Source: Brevibacillus sedimenti (GTDB taxonomy: Bacteria > Bacillota > Bacilli > Brevibacillales > Brevibacillaceae). Taken from it: a stretch of 64,000 nt of DNA. Both the position numbers and the translations under genes were made by a program. Every line of letters begins with the position of its first letter. Position 1 is the first letter of the stretch. The stretch covers positions 2,977,001 to 3,041,000 of the forward strand of contig NZ_CP064048.1 of assembly GCF_020923495.1 (NCBI RefSeq). Reading direction: 5' to 3'. Below the pieces are notes generated by a model. It worked only from the letters and a program-made list of their open reading frames with translations, had not been told where the DNA came from and searched no databases. Positions 17,569-28,300 of the stretch are shown in pieces.

Positions 17569-18615
17569 GTGAAAGGGTTAATCTTGTGTGCTGGACGCGG
17601 CACCCGCCTGCATCCCTTTTCCTATTCCCAACCCAAAACCCTTCTCCCTGTGGCCAATCACCCGGTATTGCATTACTGCATACTCAAACTGCGTGAAGTG
17701 GGTGTGCGTGATATCGGAATTGTCATACAACCGTCCCAAAAGGAAATTCCACAATATGTTGGTGATGGTAGTCAATTTGGGGCTACCATTACCTTTCTTG
17801 AACAACAAAAACCATTTGGAATTGCCCATGCCGTGCAGCTGGCGCAGCCGTTCCTGCGTGACGAACCGTTTATCCTGCTGTTGGGCGATAATCTGCTGAT
17901 GGATTCCTTGCACGAGCTGACGAAGACCTTTACCCGCACCGGGGCGGACGGTGTCGTGATGCTGAGTAAGGTGGACCGACCGCAGGATTACGGGATCGCG
18001 GAAATCCAGGATGAGCGTCTGGTCTCCGTAGAGGAAAAGCCGCAGCGTCCCAAAAGCAATCTCGCAGTGATCGGCGCCTACCTGTTTACCCGCCCGATTT
18101 TTGCAGCAATTGCCACCCTGCGTCCGTCCAAACGCGGTGAGTACGAAATCACAGACGCGATCCAGGCGATGATCGACAGCGGCTATCACATTGCCCATAC
18201 CGTTACCCACCGACAATATACGGATGTGGGAACGATTGAACGCTGGCTCGAGGCCAACCGCTGGATGCTGACACAGGAGCTCGGCGTCCGGCACGAAATC
18301 GGCAGCGACAGCATTGTGGAAAACTGCACCATCATCGGTCCGGTGTTGATCGGGAAGCGCTGCCGGATCGAAAACTGTCGGCTGGGTCCCTATGTGGCGA
18401 TACAGGACGGCGTTCAGTTGAAAAACTGCAAGCACATTGAAAACAGCATTCTGCTCGAAAACAGCTCCCTCAATGACGTGGAATGGCCGGTGACCAACAG
18501 CGTGTTTGGCCGTTCATCCCATCTCGCCGGCAGCGGAGCGGACAGCAGTGGGGTGTTTATCCTCAGTGACAAATCCTCCATCCGCATGCCCAGGGCGAAG
18601 GGGAGTCCGCCATGA
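17569..18615 (+). CDS. Sugar-phosphate nucleotidyltransferase (glucose-1-phosphate thymidylyltransferase type)
   Basis: 348 residues from the GTG at 17569 (GGGGAGTGA upstream); translation begins KGLILCAGRGTRLHPFSYSQPK, the nucleotide-binding signature G-x-G-T-R-L-x-P. LLLGDNLL and VEEKPQRPKSN are further family motifs. The C-terminal third (GSDSIVENCTIIGPVLIG...) is a left-handed beta-helix, as in long RmlA-type enzymes. It makes an NDP-sugar for the adjacent transferases. It overlaps the next gene by 4 bases (ATGA). Bases 17710-17826 are only about 39% GC by my count, against a GC-rich surround. Confidence 0.85.
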   Translation: MKGLILCAGRGTRLHPFSYSQPKTLLPVANHPVLHYCILKLREVGVRDIGIVIQPSQKEIPQYVGDGSQFGATITFLEQQKPFGIAHAVQLAQPFLRDEPFILLLGDNLLMDSLHELTKTFTRTGADGVVMLSKVDRPQDYGIAEIQDERLVSVEEKPQRPKSNLAVIGAYLFTRPIFAAIATLRPSKRGEYEITDAIQAMIDSGYHIAHTVTHRQYTDVGTIERWLEANRWMLTQELGVRHEIGSDSIVENCTIIGPVLIGKRCRIENCRLGPYVAIQDGVQLKNCKHIENSILLENSSLNDVEWPVTNSVFGRSSHLAGSGADSSGVFILSDKSSIRMPRAKGSPP

Positions 18616-19432
18616 CGACAATGCCGCCCAAGCCCACTACGTTCACTGTCGTCATTCCCACGTACAACCGGGAAGCGTTTATCGACAAGGCGATCCGCAG
18701 TGTGCTCAAGCAGACGTGTACGGACTGGAAACTGCTGATCATGGACGATGCGTCTACAGACCAGACGTACGAGAAGGTCGCCCCCTATCTCACAGATCCT
18801 CGCATCCAGTATTTCCGGATGGAGGAGAACTCCGGCATTTCCAAGGTGATGAACCAAGCGCTGGCGATGGTGGATACGCCGTTTTTGGTCCAGTTGGATT
18901 CGGATGACTGGCTGCCGCGTGAGGCACTCTCCATCCTGAAGCGATACATCCGCAAAGACAAGAAGAACACGGCGCTGTTCTATGGAAACGTGAAAATCTG
19001 GCGGGTCAAGCGCGAGCGCTGCTGCGATCCGTTTATCATCACCCACAAGCAATTTCACAACAAATACGACTTTTTGCAGTACAACCGCTGGATGGTGGCG
19101 CCGCGGTGCTATCGGGTAGAGGCGTTGCGGGAGGTAGGAGGATGGGATACCTCTGATCCGTATGAGGGACGGATCATGGAAGACCGGCGAATGATTCTCC
19201 GGCTGATCGAACGGTATCCCGTAAAGTGGATCAACCGCATGCTGTACAACAGGACCAAGCACCGGGGTCAGCTTACCGACAAGGAGATGAAATCGAAACG
19301 GAACCGGCTTCGCAGAGAGACCTTTCAGTACTATCTCACGCGCTGGGGGGCAAGTACAAACCCGTCTACGGCTATAAAGGCGGGTATCTCATCATCAAGG
19401 AGCTGAAGCGAGTGAGGCGGTCACACAGATGA
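18612..19432 (+). CDS. Family 2 glycosyltransferase, C-terminal frameshift
   Basis: GT-A fold: FTVVIPTYNREAFIDKAIRSVL, MDDASTD (nucleotide-sugar Asp) and the DxD-like VQLDSDDWLPREAL, then MEDRRMILRLIE as the probable catalytic base region. As written, the frame ends at 19406 with an unlikely tail (GASTNPSTAIKAGISSSRS). If the G-run at 19345-19350 had seven G instead of six, the protein would continue GGKYKPVYGYKGGYLIIKEL and stop at 19432 (273 residues), a far more protein-like ending. I annotate the repaired extent. It is the fourth gene of the SigK-type operon and probably extends a spore-surface glycan. Confidence 0.8.
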
Positions 19433-19552
19433 GGACCGTGCCGGCCATGTGTTGGCAGTGGGAGCGGTTCTTCGTCTGTCCGCCACAAACTGCAGCGCAA
19501 GCACATGCGCACCGTTCAAAACGGCTCACAGATGTAATCGGGAGGCCATCGC

Positions 19553-20629
19553 ATGCATCGGGTTCTTGTTTACCGGCGCAAATTCCTGCCGAAAAGCGAA
19601 ACCTTCATCTACGAACAACTGCTTGGCCACCAGCGTGTGCAGCCGGTCGTGCTCACGCGGCGGCAGTGCAACCGCAAGGATTTTCCCTATTGGCCCGTGT
19701 ACGTGCGCAGGCGGTTTAAGGGTCTTGCCGGCTGGCTGAAAAAACAGAAGTTTGCCTGTCTGCACGCCCGGTTTGGCACGGCCGGAGTGGAGCTGCTGCC
19801 GCATGCGCGAAAGGCGAAACTGCCGCTGATCACCTCCTTTCACGGATTTGACGTGACCAAACGCGTGCAGCAGGACAGCCGCTACCGCCGCGCGCTGAAG
19901 CGGCTGTTTCGTCACGGAAAGGCGTTTACGGTCGTCAGCAAGCACATGAAGCGGCAGCTGATCCGACTCGGCTGTCCGCGCAAAAAAATCACCGTGATCC
20001 GCTCGGGGATTGATCTGGGCAAATTTCCCCTGCAGCCTCCGCAGCCGGTCGTCGACGGGGCGTTTCGCCTGCTGAGCGTCGGCCGTTTGACCGAAAAGAA
20101 GGGGATGGACACACTGATCAAGGCGTTTGCCCGCATTCGCCGCAAGTATCCCCGTGCGACGCTGACGATTGTCGGCGACGGGGAAGAGAAGCAGAAGCTG
20201 CGCCGCCTGATCAAGCGCCACCGCCTGCAGCATGCTGTTACGCTGCGCGGCGCCCAGCCCCATCACGAGGTTGGGCGTGAACTGGCGAACTGCCATGTGT
20301 TCGTCCTCGCCTGCAAAACGGCGAAAAACGGCAATCAGGAAGGCATCCCCAACGTCCTGATGGAAGCCATGGCGGTCGGCAGACCAGTCATCTCTACCTA
20401 TCACGCAGGTATTCCCGAACTGGTGAAACACGGCAAGACGGGATACCTCGTGCCGGAGCGGTCCGTCGCCAAGCTGGCCAAGATGATCAAACGCGTGCTG
20501 AAGGAGCAGGACCGATGGCCGGACGTGGTGATCCGGGCGAGAGAAAAGGTGGAGCGCCGCCACGATATAGAGAAACAGCGCGCAAAACTGGAAGACTTGT
20601 ATCTTCGCGTACTGAAAAAGCAGCGATGA
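19553..20629 (+). CDS. Family 4 glycosyltransferase
   Basis: 358 residues, GT-B fold: HARFGTAGVELLPHARK and SFHGFDVTK in the N-terminal half; SVGRLTEKKGMDTLIKAFARI and the EX7E region EGIPNVLMEAMAVGRPVI in the C-terminal half. This resembles colanic-acid WcaL/AmsK-type hexosyltransferases. The ATG follows GGGAGGCC, 120 bases after the GT2 gene, with no terminator between, so it probably belongs to the same operon. The acceptor is unknown; glycan synthesis at the inner membrane or in the mother-cell cytoplasm is inferred. Confidence 0.82.
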   Translation: MHRVLVYRRKFLPKSETFIYEQLLGHQRVQPVVLTRRQCNRKDFPYWPVYVRRRFKGLAGWLKKQKFACLHARFGTAGVELLPHARKAKLPLITSFHGFDVTKRVQQDSRYRRALKRLFRHGKAFTVVSKHMKRQLIRLGCPRKKITVIRSGIDLGKFPLQPPQPVVDGAFRLLSVGRLTEKKGMDTLIKAFARIRRKYPRATLTIVGDGEEKQKLRRLIKRHRLQHAVTLRGAQPHHEVGRELANCHVFVLACKTAKNGNQEGIPNVLMEAMAVGRPVISTYHAGIPELVKHGKTGYLVPERSVAKLAKMIKRVLKEQDRWPDVVIRAREKVERRHDIEKQRAKLEDLYLRVLKKQR

Positions 20630-20638
20630 GGTGAAAGC

Positions 20639-21928
20639 ATGGAGGTAACCGTAGTAGGTACGGGATACGTGGGTCTGACGACGGCGGTGTCCTTTGCCTT
20701 GCACGGACATCGGGTGACGGGGGTGGATGTCGACGCGGCGAAAATCAGCCGATTGAAACAAAAGATCTGCCCCATCTACGAACCTGGTCTGGAGGAAGCG
20801 TTGGCCCGGGCGATCGACAGCGGCGCACTTCGCTTTGCCGCCAGTCTAAAGGAGGGCGCACGCGATGCAGATGTGTTGTTCATCTGCGTCGGCACACCGG
20901 AAGCAGCCGACGGTTCAGCCGATCTGTCCTATCTGTTTGCCGCCGTGGATGATATTCGCGCCCTGCAGGCGGATGTGCCGAAGCAGCGCACCGTGGTGAT
21001 CAAAAGCACGGTTCCTGTCGGCACGGCCGATCGCGTGGCCGCCCTGCTTGCCGCCTGCGGGGGGATACACGTGGCGTCCAACCCGGAGTTTTTACGGGAA
21101 GGAAGCGCCTTACAGGATGCGCTTTCGCCGTCCCGCATCGTGATCGGGGCCGACGCGGATGAGGCGTTTGCCGTCCTCAAGCGGTTGTACGAAGGGGTAA
21201 AGGCACCGCGCGTGTTCACGACGCGAGCCGATGCGGAGCTGATCAAATACGCGTCCAACGCGTTTTTAGCCACGAAGATTTCGTTTATGAACGAGCTGGC
21301 CCGGCTGTGCGCGGTTCTGGGCACGGACGTGCAGACCGTAGCCCGCGGGATGGGGCTGGACAGCCGGATCGGGCCGGAGTTTTTGCAGGCGGGGCTGGGC
21401 TTCGGCGGGTCGTGTTTTCCCAAGGACACGATCGCCCTGCTGCAGCTGGCCAAACAGCACGGCGTCTCTCTCTCCATCCTGGAAAAGGTGCGGGATTTGA
21501 ATGCGACGCAGCCGGACTGGTTTATCGCTCGGCTGCGCGATCGGCTGGGGACGCTGCACGGCAAGCGGATTGCCGTGCTGGGCCTGGCGTTCAAACCGAA
21601 TACGGACGACATCCGGGAAGCTCCGTCCCTAAAAGTGCTGAATGTTTTGCTCCGTGAAGGGGCAGCGGTGTCGGCGTACGATCCGGTGGCGTCTCCGGCA
21701 GTCGCCCGGCTGTTCCCTCAGGTGACGTACGCGTCCGATCCGTATGCAGCGCTCCAGGCTGCGGATGCCGCCGTGCTGGTGACAGAGTGGAAACAGTGTG
21801 TAGACCTTGACTGGCAGCAGGTGAAGGCGGTGATGAACGCTCCCGTGCTGTTTGACGGGCGCAACGCCTGGCCGGCCGATGCGCTGTCGAAAGCCGGTTT
21901 CGTCTATGTCGGCGTGGGCAGAAGCTGA
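20639..21928 (+). CDS. UDP-glucose/GDP-mannose-type 6-dehydrogenase
   Basis: 429 residues. An N-terminal NAD-binding fold (VTVVGTGYVGLTTAVSFALHGH), the central dimer domain (FLATKISFMNELARLC) and the catalytic cysteine in GFGGSCFPKDTIAL are all present, with the C-terminal VLGLAFKPNTDDIREAPS nucleotide-sugar domain. It oxidises an NDP-hexose, most probably UDP-glucose to UDP-glucuronate, using two NAD+. It follows the GT gene by 9 bases and closes the operon at the terminator at 21923-21957, so the glycan probably contains uronic acid. Confidence 0.9.
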   Translation: MEVTVVGTGYVGLTTAVSFALHGHRVTGVDVDAAKISRLKQKICPIYEPGLEEALARAIDSGALRFAASLKEGARDADVLFICVGTPEAADGSADLSYLFAAVDDIRALQADVPKQRTVVIKSTVPVGTADRVAALLAACGGIHVASNPEFLREGSALQDALSPSRIVIGADADEAFAVLKRLYEGVKAPRVFTTRADAELIKYASNAFLATKISFMNELARLCAVLGTDVQTVARGMGLDSRIGPEFLQAGLGFGGSCFPKDTIALLQLAKQHGVSLSILEKVRDLNATQPDWFIARLRDRLGTLHGKRIAVLGLAFKPNTDDIREAPSLKVLNVLLREGAAVSAYDPVASPAVARLFPQVTYASDPYAALQAADAAVLVTEWKQCVDLDWQQVKAVMNAPVLFDGRNAWPADALSKAGFVYVGVGRS

Positions 21929-21957
21929 CTTTTCCGTCGAGAAAAGTCAGCTTTTTG
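21923..21957 (+). terminator. Rho-independent terminator of the glycan operon
   Basis: AGCTGACTTTT / AAAAGTCAGCT perfect 11-bp stem, 8-base loop and T-tract; the 5' arm overlaps the last codons of the dehydrogenase gene. Confidence 0.85.
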
Positions 21958-21970
21958 CGTACGGAGCTAT

Positions 21971-21999
21971 TTGAACCGAATGGTAGAATGCGCTACCAT
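21971..21999 (+). promoter_or_regulatory. SigA-type promoter of pepF
   Basis: TTGAAC, a 17-base spacer and TACCAT, about 50 bases upstream of the GTG start of pepF. Confidence 0.5.
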
Positions 22000-22050
22000 A
22001 CACTTATGGAAGGGTTCCCCAAGGAGAGAAAATACAAGGGAGTGATCGCG

Positions 22051-23862
22051 GTGAACAATAGCAAAACCCTGCCGAAGCGAAGCGAGATTCCGGCTGAGTA
22101 CAAGTGGCGGCTGGAAGACATCTACAAAAGCGACGCTGACTGGGAGAACGACGTCCGCAAAGTAAAGGAGATGGCTGAGCAGATCGCAGCCAAGAAAGGC
22201 ACGCTGTCGCAGGGCGGCCAACAACTGCTGGACGTTCTGAAACTGCAGGACGAACTGCTGATGACGCTCGACCAGGTGTACGTGTACGCCCGCATGCGGC
22301 GTGACGAAGACAACACCAACAGCACCTACCAGGCATTGACCGACCGGGCGACCGCCCTCAGCACGCAGGTATACGGAGCGATTTCGTACATACAACCGGA
22401 GATTCTGGCGATCCCGACCGAGCAGTTGGAAGCGTGGATCAATCAGGTGCCGGGACTGGATCATTACCGCATCCTGCTGGACGAAATCACCCGCTTCAAG
22501 CCGCATACGCTGTCGGCCGAGGAGGAGGCGATCCTGGCCAATGTCAGCGAGATTGCTTCGGCGCCGTCCAAAATTTACGGGATGCTGAACAACGCCGACA
22601 TCAAATTCCCGATGATCACCGATGAAAACGGCGAAGAAGTGGAACTGACCAAAGGGCGTTACGTCCAGTTCATGGAGTGCAAGGACCGCCGTGTGCGCAA
22701 GGAAGCGTTCGAGGCGCTGTACGCCACGTACGACAAGCACCGCAACACGATTGCCGCCTCGCTCACATCTGCGGTCAAGGCGGACGTGTTCTACGCCCGC
22801 ACCCGCAAATACCCGTCCGCCCTGTACGCCGCCCTGTTTGCGGACAACGTCGACATTTCGGTGTACGACAACCTGATCGCCACCATCCGTGAGCACCTGC
22901 CGCTGATGCACCGCTACATCGCGCTGCGCAAAAAGATGCTGGGTGTGGACGAACTGCACATGTACGATCTCTACGTGCCGATCGTGCCGGAAGTGGAGAT
23001 GAAGATTCCCTACCAGCAGGCAGTGGAGACGATCAAGGAAGCGCTGCGGCCGCTGGGAGAGGACTACGGCCGCGTCCTCGCCGAAGGATTTGCCGGCGGC
23101 TGGATCGATGTATACGAAAACCAGGGCAAAACCAGCGGCGCGTACTCCTGGGGAGCGTACACGACACATCCGTATGTGCTGATGAACTACCAGGACAACG
23201 TCAACAACATGTTTACCCTGGCGCACGAGATGGGGCACGCCCTGCACAGCTACTACTCCAATCAGACGCAGCCGTACACCTACGCCGACTACAAGATCTT
23301 CGTCGCCGAGGTGGCCTCTACGCTGAACGAGGCGCTGCTGATGCACCACCTGTTGCAGACGACCACGGACAAAAAACAGCGGATGTACCTGATCAACTAC
23401 TATCTGGAGCAGTTCCGCACCACTGTCTTCCGCCAGACCATGTTTGCCGAGTTTGAGAAAACCGTGCACGCCAAGGCGGAACAGGATGAACCGCTCACGG
23501 CCGACAGCCTGAGCGAAATCTACCGCGAGCTGAATGTGGCTTACCACGGGCCGGAGATGGTCGTGGACAGCCAGATTGATCTGGAGTGGGCGCGCGTTCC
23601 CCACTTCTATCGCAACTTCTACGTCTACAAATACGCCACAGGGTTCTCTGCGGCCACATCGCTGGCCAAACAAATTCTCGAAGAAGGACAGCCGGCGGTG
23701 GAGCGGTACCTGCAGTTCTTGAAGAGCGGCAGCTCCGACTACCCGCTCAATCTGCTGAAAAAAGCGGGCGTCGACATGACCTCGCCGCAGCCGATCCGCG
23801 AGGCGCTGAGCGTCTTTGCCGAGATGCTCACGGAGATGGAACAATTGGCGGGAGCAAACTAA
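22051..23862 (+). CDS. pepF: Oligoendopeptidase F (M3B)
   Basis: 603 residues, the M3B family length. The zinc motif HEMGHALHSYYSN lies near residue 393 (LAHEMGHALHS), with the third ligand Glu in EVASTLNEALL. It hydrolyses oligopeptides of roughly 7-17 residues in the cytoplasm. The GTG at 22051 (KNNSKTLPKRSEIPAEYKWRLEDIY-like start) follows AAGGGAG with 8-base spacing; an in-frame extension to 21955 overlaps the promoter. It is a single-gene unit between its own promoter and a strong terminator. Confidence 0.92.
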   Translation: MNNSKTLPKRSEIPAEYKWRLEDIYKSDADWENDVRKVKEMAEQIAAKKGTLSQGGQQLLDVLKLQDELLMTLDQVYVYARMRRDEDNTNSTYQALTDRATALSTQVYGAISYIQPEILAIPTEQLEAWINQVPGLDHYRILLDEITRFKPHTLSAEEEAILANVSEIASAPSKIYGMLNNADIKFPMITDENGEEVELTKGRYVQFMECKDRRVRKEAFEALYATYDKHRNTIAASLTSAVKADVFYARTRKYPSALYAALFADNVDISVYDNLIATIREHLPLMHRYIALRKKMLGVDELHMYDLYVPIVPEVEMKIPYQQAVETIKEALRPLGEDYGRVLAEGFAGGWIDVYENQGKTSGAYSWGAYTTHPYVLMNYQDNVNNMFTLAHEMGHALHSYYSNQTQPYTYADYKIFVAEVASTLNEALLMHHLLQTTTDKKQRMYLINYYLEQFRTTVFRQTMFAEFEKTVHAKAEQDEPLTADSLSEIYRELNVAYHGPEMVVDSQIDLEWARVPHFYRNFYVYKYATGFSAATSLAKQILEEGQPAVERYLQFLKSGSSDYPLNLLKKAGVDMTSPQPIREALSVFAEMLTEMEQLAGAN

Positions 23863-23874
23863 ACGAATGTGCAA

Positions 23875-23902
23875 AACCGGGACAGCGTGTCCCGGTTTTT
23901 TT
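23875..23902 (+). terminator. Rho-independent terminator of pepF
   Basis: AACCGGGACA / TGTCCCGGTT with a 3-base loop and a T-tract, 12 bases after the stop. The rest of the gap to 24107 is AT-richer and shows no other feature I can support. Confidence 0.85.
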
Positions 23903-24107
23903 GCTGCAGCGCGAATTTGTTCCAACTTTTTTTAATAATGATGTAATCATTTTCCATCCGCGACGTATTACCCTTCTGGGGACATTGTCGGGGTTGGCTC
24001 CGTCTTGAGGAGGAGAAAAAGTTCCACCTGTTGACGGTTTCGAATAATATGGGGCCCCTGGCACAATGTTCCTTGGAAATGACTGTAACAGACTTGGGGG
24101 AATTATT

Positions 24108-25331
24108 GTGAACAAACGCGCATCCATTTTTCTTGCTTCTCTGCTGGTCATCACCGCAGGCTGCGGACCAGGGGCAGCTCAACCGCCGGAAGAGCAGCCC
24201 GCCAAAGCCAAAGTCGTCCAGGTGTTGACGGTAAAGAAACCGGATCACCCCGTCATGCTGTCCGTGACCGGCATCGTGGAAGCCAAGCGGGATGCCATCC
24301 TGCAGTTTGGCACGGGAGGCACGGTTGCGGCCATCCATGCGACGAAAGGAGCGAAGATCGCCCAGGGTCAGCTTCTGGCTTCGCTTGATGCCAGCTACTA
24401 CCAGAAGGAAGTGGAGGCGGCGGCAAGCCAGGTGGAAGAAGCGGCGGCCCGCAAGAGCAAGACGTTGAAGGGTGCGACGGAAGAAGCGATTCAACAGCAG
24501 CGTTTGCAACTGCAAAGCGCCCAGAACCAGCTGGAGAAGGCCAAGCAGGAGTATGAGCAAGGCCAAAAGCTGTTCGAAGGCGGTGCCATTTCCAAAAGCG
24601 AATGGAACGACCGGAAATGGGCCTTGGACCAGGCGCAATTAGCCGTGAACAACGCCAAGCTGACCCTCGACGAACTGCTCAAGGGAGCTCAGCCTGAAGA
24701 CATCGCCATGGCCAACGCTTCGCTGAAACAGGCGGCGGGTCAAGTGGAGCGGGCGAAAAAGACGCTGAACGACACCAAAATCATCGCCCCGTTCGCTGGT
24801 ACGGTGGTGGAGGTCTCCAAGCAGGTGGGCGAATTGGCCAATCCGGGCGAATCCATCATCCATCTGGTCGATTTGTCGGAGGTAAAAGTGACACTGGACG
24901 TCACCAATGAGCTAATCAACCAGTTCCGCGAGAAGGCCAAGGTCCAGGTCATTGGCGAAGACGGCCAGAAGAACGAGGGAACCGTCACCTACGTCTCGCC
25001 GGTGGTCGACAAGCAGACCGGGAAGTTTCGGGTGGAAGTGACCGTCCCCAATCCGAAAGGCATATGGCGCGGGGGAATGGTGGCCACAGTGGAGATCCCG
25101 CGTACAATCAACGGTTTTCTCGTACCGTTGGAAAGCGTCGGCGTGAGTGAATCCACGCACTATGTGATGGCGGTGGAAAACGGCGTGATCATCAAGCGGG
25201 AAGTCAAAACGGGACAACTGGTAGGCGATCAGATCGAAATCGTTTCCGGTGTCAAACCGGGCGACCAACTGCTGCGCGCCGGCATTACCTTCTACGTTGA
25301 GGGGCAAAAAGTGGAGGCGAAAGGGGAATAA
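24108..25331 (+). CDS. RND/MFP-type efflux adaptor lipoprotein
   Basis: 407 residues. The N-terminus is a lipoprotein signal with lipobox ITAGC, so the protein is tethered to the outer face of the membrane. It then has the HlyD/MFP layout: a lipoyl half (VTGIVEAKRDAILQFGTGGTV), a long helical hairpin (about 105-200), second lipoyl half (IIAPFAGTVVEVSKQVGELANPGESI) and beta-barrel. It is the partner of the RND permease three bases downstream. The GTG at 24108 follows a GGGGG ribosome site; the longer frame from 24066 would hide the signal. No local regulator gene is seen. Confidence 0.88.
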   Translation: MNKRASIFLASLLVITAGCGPGAAQPPEEQPAKAKVVQVLTVKKPDHPVMLSVTGIVEAKRDAILQFGTGGTVAAIHATKGAKIAQGQLLASLDASYYQKEVEAAASQVEEAAARKSKTLKGATEEAIQQQRLQLQSAQNQLEKAKQEYEQGQKLFEGGAISKSEWNDRKWALDQAQLAVNNAKLTLDELLKGAQPEDIAMANASLKQAAGQVERAKKTLNDTKIIAPFAGTVVEVSKQVGELANPGESIIHLVDLSEVKVTLDVTNELINQFREKAKVQVIGEDGQKNEGTVTYVSPVVDKQTGKFRVEVTVPNPKGIWRGGMVATVEIPRTINGFLVPLESVGVSESTHYVMAVENGVIIKREVKTGQLVGDQIEIVSGVKPGDQLLRAGITFYVEGQKVEAKGE

Positions 25332-25334
25332 CGC

Positions 25335-28300
25335 ATGGAAAAGACGATTCTCTTTCTGCTGAAGCGACGCCTCATTGTATTTCTGGTCACGTTTGTCATC
25401 GTCATCGCCGGGTTCGGCTCGCTGTTCAGCTTTCAAGTGGAACTGGTTCCCAAGACAAACTTCCCGTGGATTAGCGTCGACGTCTCCGGCGGATCGCTTC
25501 CGCCCGAGGAGATGGAAGAAAAGGTCACCAGGAAAATCGAACAGGAGATCAAGTCGATCCCTGACGTGAAAGAGTACACGTCCACAACCACCACCGGGAA
25601 TGTCAACATCACGGTGATCGCCGAAGAAGGCAAAGGGGACAAAGTAAGGCAGGAAGTGCAAAACGTGGTGAGCCGCCTGCGCAACTCATTCCCCAAGGCG
25701 GTTGACACGGTTAACGTCACCCAGGCCAATTTCGGGGACGACGCCCTGATTGACTATGCCCTGGTGGGGGCGGACCCGCAATCGATGCTCAACTTGGCGA
25801 AAACTGCGATCAAAGACCGGATCGAATCCGTCCCCGGGGTCAAGGAAGTGGAAGTGTCGGATCGCAGTTTTGCGAATCAGATCGCCATCACGCTGCGGCC
25901 GGAACGGCTGGCCGCCTACCGCACGACGACCGCATCAGTGATGGAGCAGCTCCAGGCGACCAACTGGAAACAAGCTGTCGGCATGCTGGAGAATCCCGGA
26001 TTTGACACCGTCATCATGATCGACAACACGTACACGACCGTCCAGGAGATCAACCGATTGAACATCGACACGCCGGAAGGGACGGTGACCCTGGACCAGT
26101 TGGCCACCGTTGAAGATTTGCGCGGCAAGGTTAAAGATTCGATCGCGCTGACAAACGGCAATATTTTTGTCCACCTCAGCGTCAAGCGTGCAGAAGGGCA
26201 CGATCTGATCACACTTCAACGCAACGTGGAGGAGGTCGTGAAGCAGATCAACGCCGAAGCCGACGGACGCTACGAGCTCAAGGTGATGTTTGAGGCCGCC
26301 TCCTACATTGAGCACGCCGTGAGCAACCTCAGCCGGGACGTATTGCTCGGCGGGGCGCTGGCGATCATCATCCTGTTTGTCTTCCTGCGCAACTGGCGTG
26401 TGACACTGGTCATCGCCACGACGCTGCCGATGTCCGCCTTGATGACGTTTATCGCGATGAAATGGGGCGGGTACAACATCGACATGGTGAGCCTGCTGTC
26501 ACTTTCCCTCTCGGTTGGCCTGATCGTCGACGCGGCGATTGTCGTTCTGGAGAGCATTTATCAGTTCCGGGAAAAAGGAGAGCCGCTGCAGCAGGCGATT
26601 GTGAAAGGAACGCGGGAAGTGCTGACCCCGGTGTTCACTTCGCAGTTGACGATTATCATCGTCTTTCTGCCGCTGGTCTTTGCCGACTTTGAAGACTGGA
26701 TGAAACCGATTCTGCAGACGATCGCCTTCACGGTCACGTCGGCGATTGTGGCGTCGACCATTGCTGCATTTTTCTTCGTCCCGGTTTTTTCCGACAGATT
26801 TCTCAGCAAGGACAAGAACGTGTCACTGGAGGGACAAGGAAAAGACCACGCGATCGTGCTGTGGTTCAACCGACTGCTGCAGGTGGCTTTGCGCCACAGG
26901 GTGAAAACGGTCATCCTCGCCATTGTCATCTTTGTCAGCTCCACGTTCCTTTTGCCTTTTGTCAAAATGGGGCAGAGCATTGACACGAACGAAAACCTGG
27001 TGTTCGCATCGATGACCATGTCGACCGGGTCCAGTCTGGAAGATGCGCAGCGTGCGGGCATTGCGGCGGAAGCATCTTTGCGGCAAATCCCGGAAGTAAA
27101 AGACGTCTTTTTCTTCGGGAACAAAGAGAAGACGGAACTGTTCATCTCCCTGAAGCCGAAGAAGGAACGGGAGCGCGACAAGGAAGCGCTGACCCAGGAC
27201 ATCAACGACCGGCTCAAGGCGATTCCCGGCATTGAGAGCATCACGACCGCATTTGGCGGCCAGGGAAATGAGCCACCTGTCCAGCTGGATATCGTCGGTG
27301 ATGACCTGGAGAAAATGCGTCAGCTCGCCGGCGACGTGGAAGCCATGCTGGCAACGATCCCGGGCGTGACCAACATCCGCAACAATTTCAAGGAGGGCAA
27401 GGAGAAAATCACCTTGATTCCCAAGCAGGAAGCGCTCGCCCGGATGCAGGTGGATGCCCGCTCCCTGATGCAGCAGATCAGCATGATGATCGGGGAACAG
27501 CCGGTCACGACGATCACGAGCGACGGGATTGAGGTAAATGTGGTCGCCAAAATGCCGGACAATTGGCTGAAGCATCCGGAGCAATTGCGGCAAATCATGA
27601 TCAGTTCCAATACAGGTGAGCAGGTGCCGCTCTCCGAACTGGTGGAGTGGCGGCACAGCAAGTCGCCGGTCACCATCGCCCGTGAAAAGGGAGAGCGGAT
27701 GGTTACCGTGTCCGCCGAACTGCTGGGCAGCGATTTGGGAACGGTGGGTCGCCAGGTGGCGAATAAACTGCCTGCGCTTGCTGTCCCGGCCGGGTACAAG
27801 GTGGAGATCGCCGGCAAATTGAAAGAGCAGAGCGCCAACATGACGCAGGGATTCTTCGTCTTTCTGGGCGTCATCGCCTTGATTTACGTCATCATGGTGA
27901 CGCAGTTTGGGCGTCTGTCCCAGCCGCTGTTGATCATGCTGACGATTCCGATGGCGCTGGTCGGCGTCATCCTCGGGTTTGTGCTGACGCAGCGGATTCT
28001 CGGCGAAATGGCGATGATCGGCATCATCATGCTGGTGGGGATCGCCGTCTCCAACGCCATTCTCCTGATCGACCGCATCAACCTGCTGCGCAGCCGCGGC
28101 ATGGAGCTGACGGAGGCAATTCTCCAGGGGACGAAAGACCGCGTGCGGCCCGTGATCATGACCAAACTGACCGCGATTCTCGGCATGCTGCCGATGGCGT
28201 TGGCTTTCGCCGAAGGGTCTGATCTGGAAGCGCCGCTGGCAACCGCCGTCATTTCCGGCCTGATTTTCCACACATTGGTCACTCTGGTCCTGGTGCCGGT

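Noticed and set aside
21967-23925. 652-codon minus-strand open frame opposite pepF
   Set aside because: Antisense shadow of a GC-rich gene: the opposite strand encodes a clear M3B peptidase with HEMGH, and the minus frame has no recognisable domain or ribosome site.
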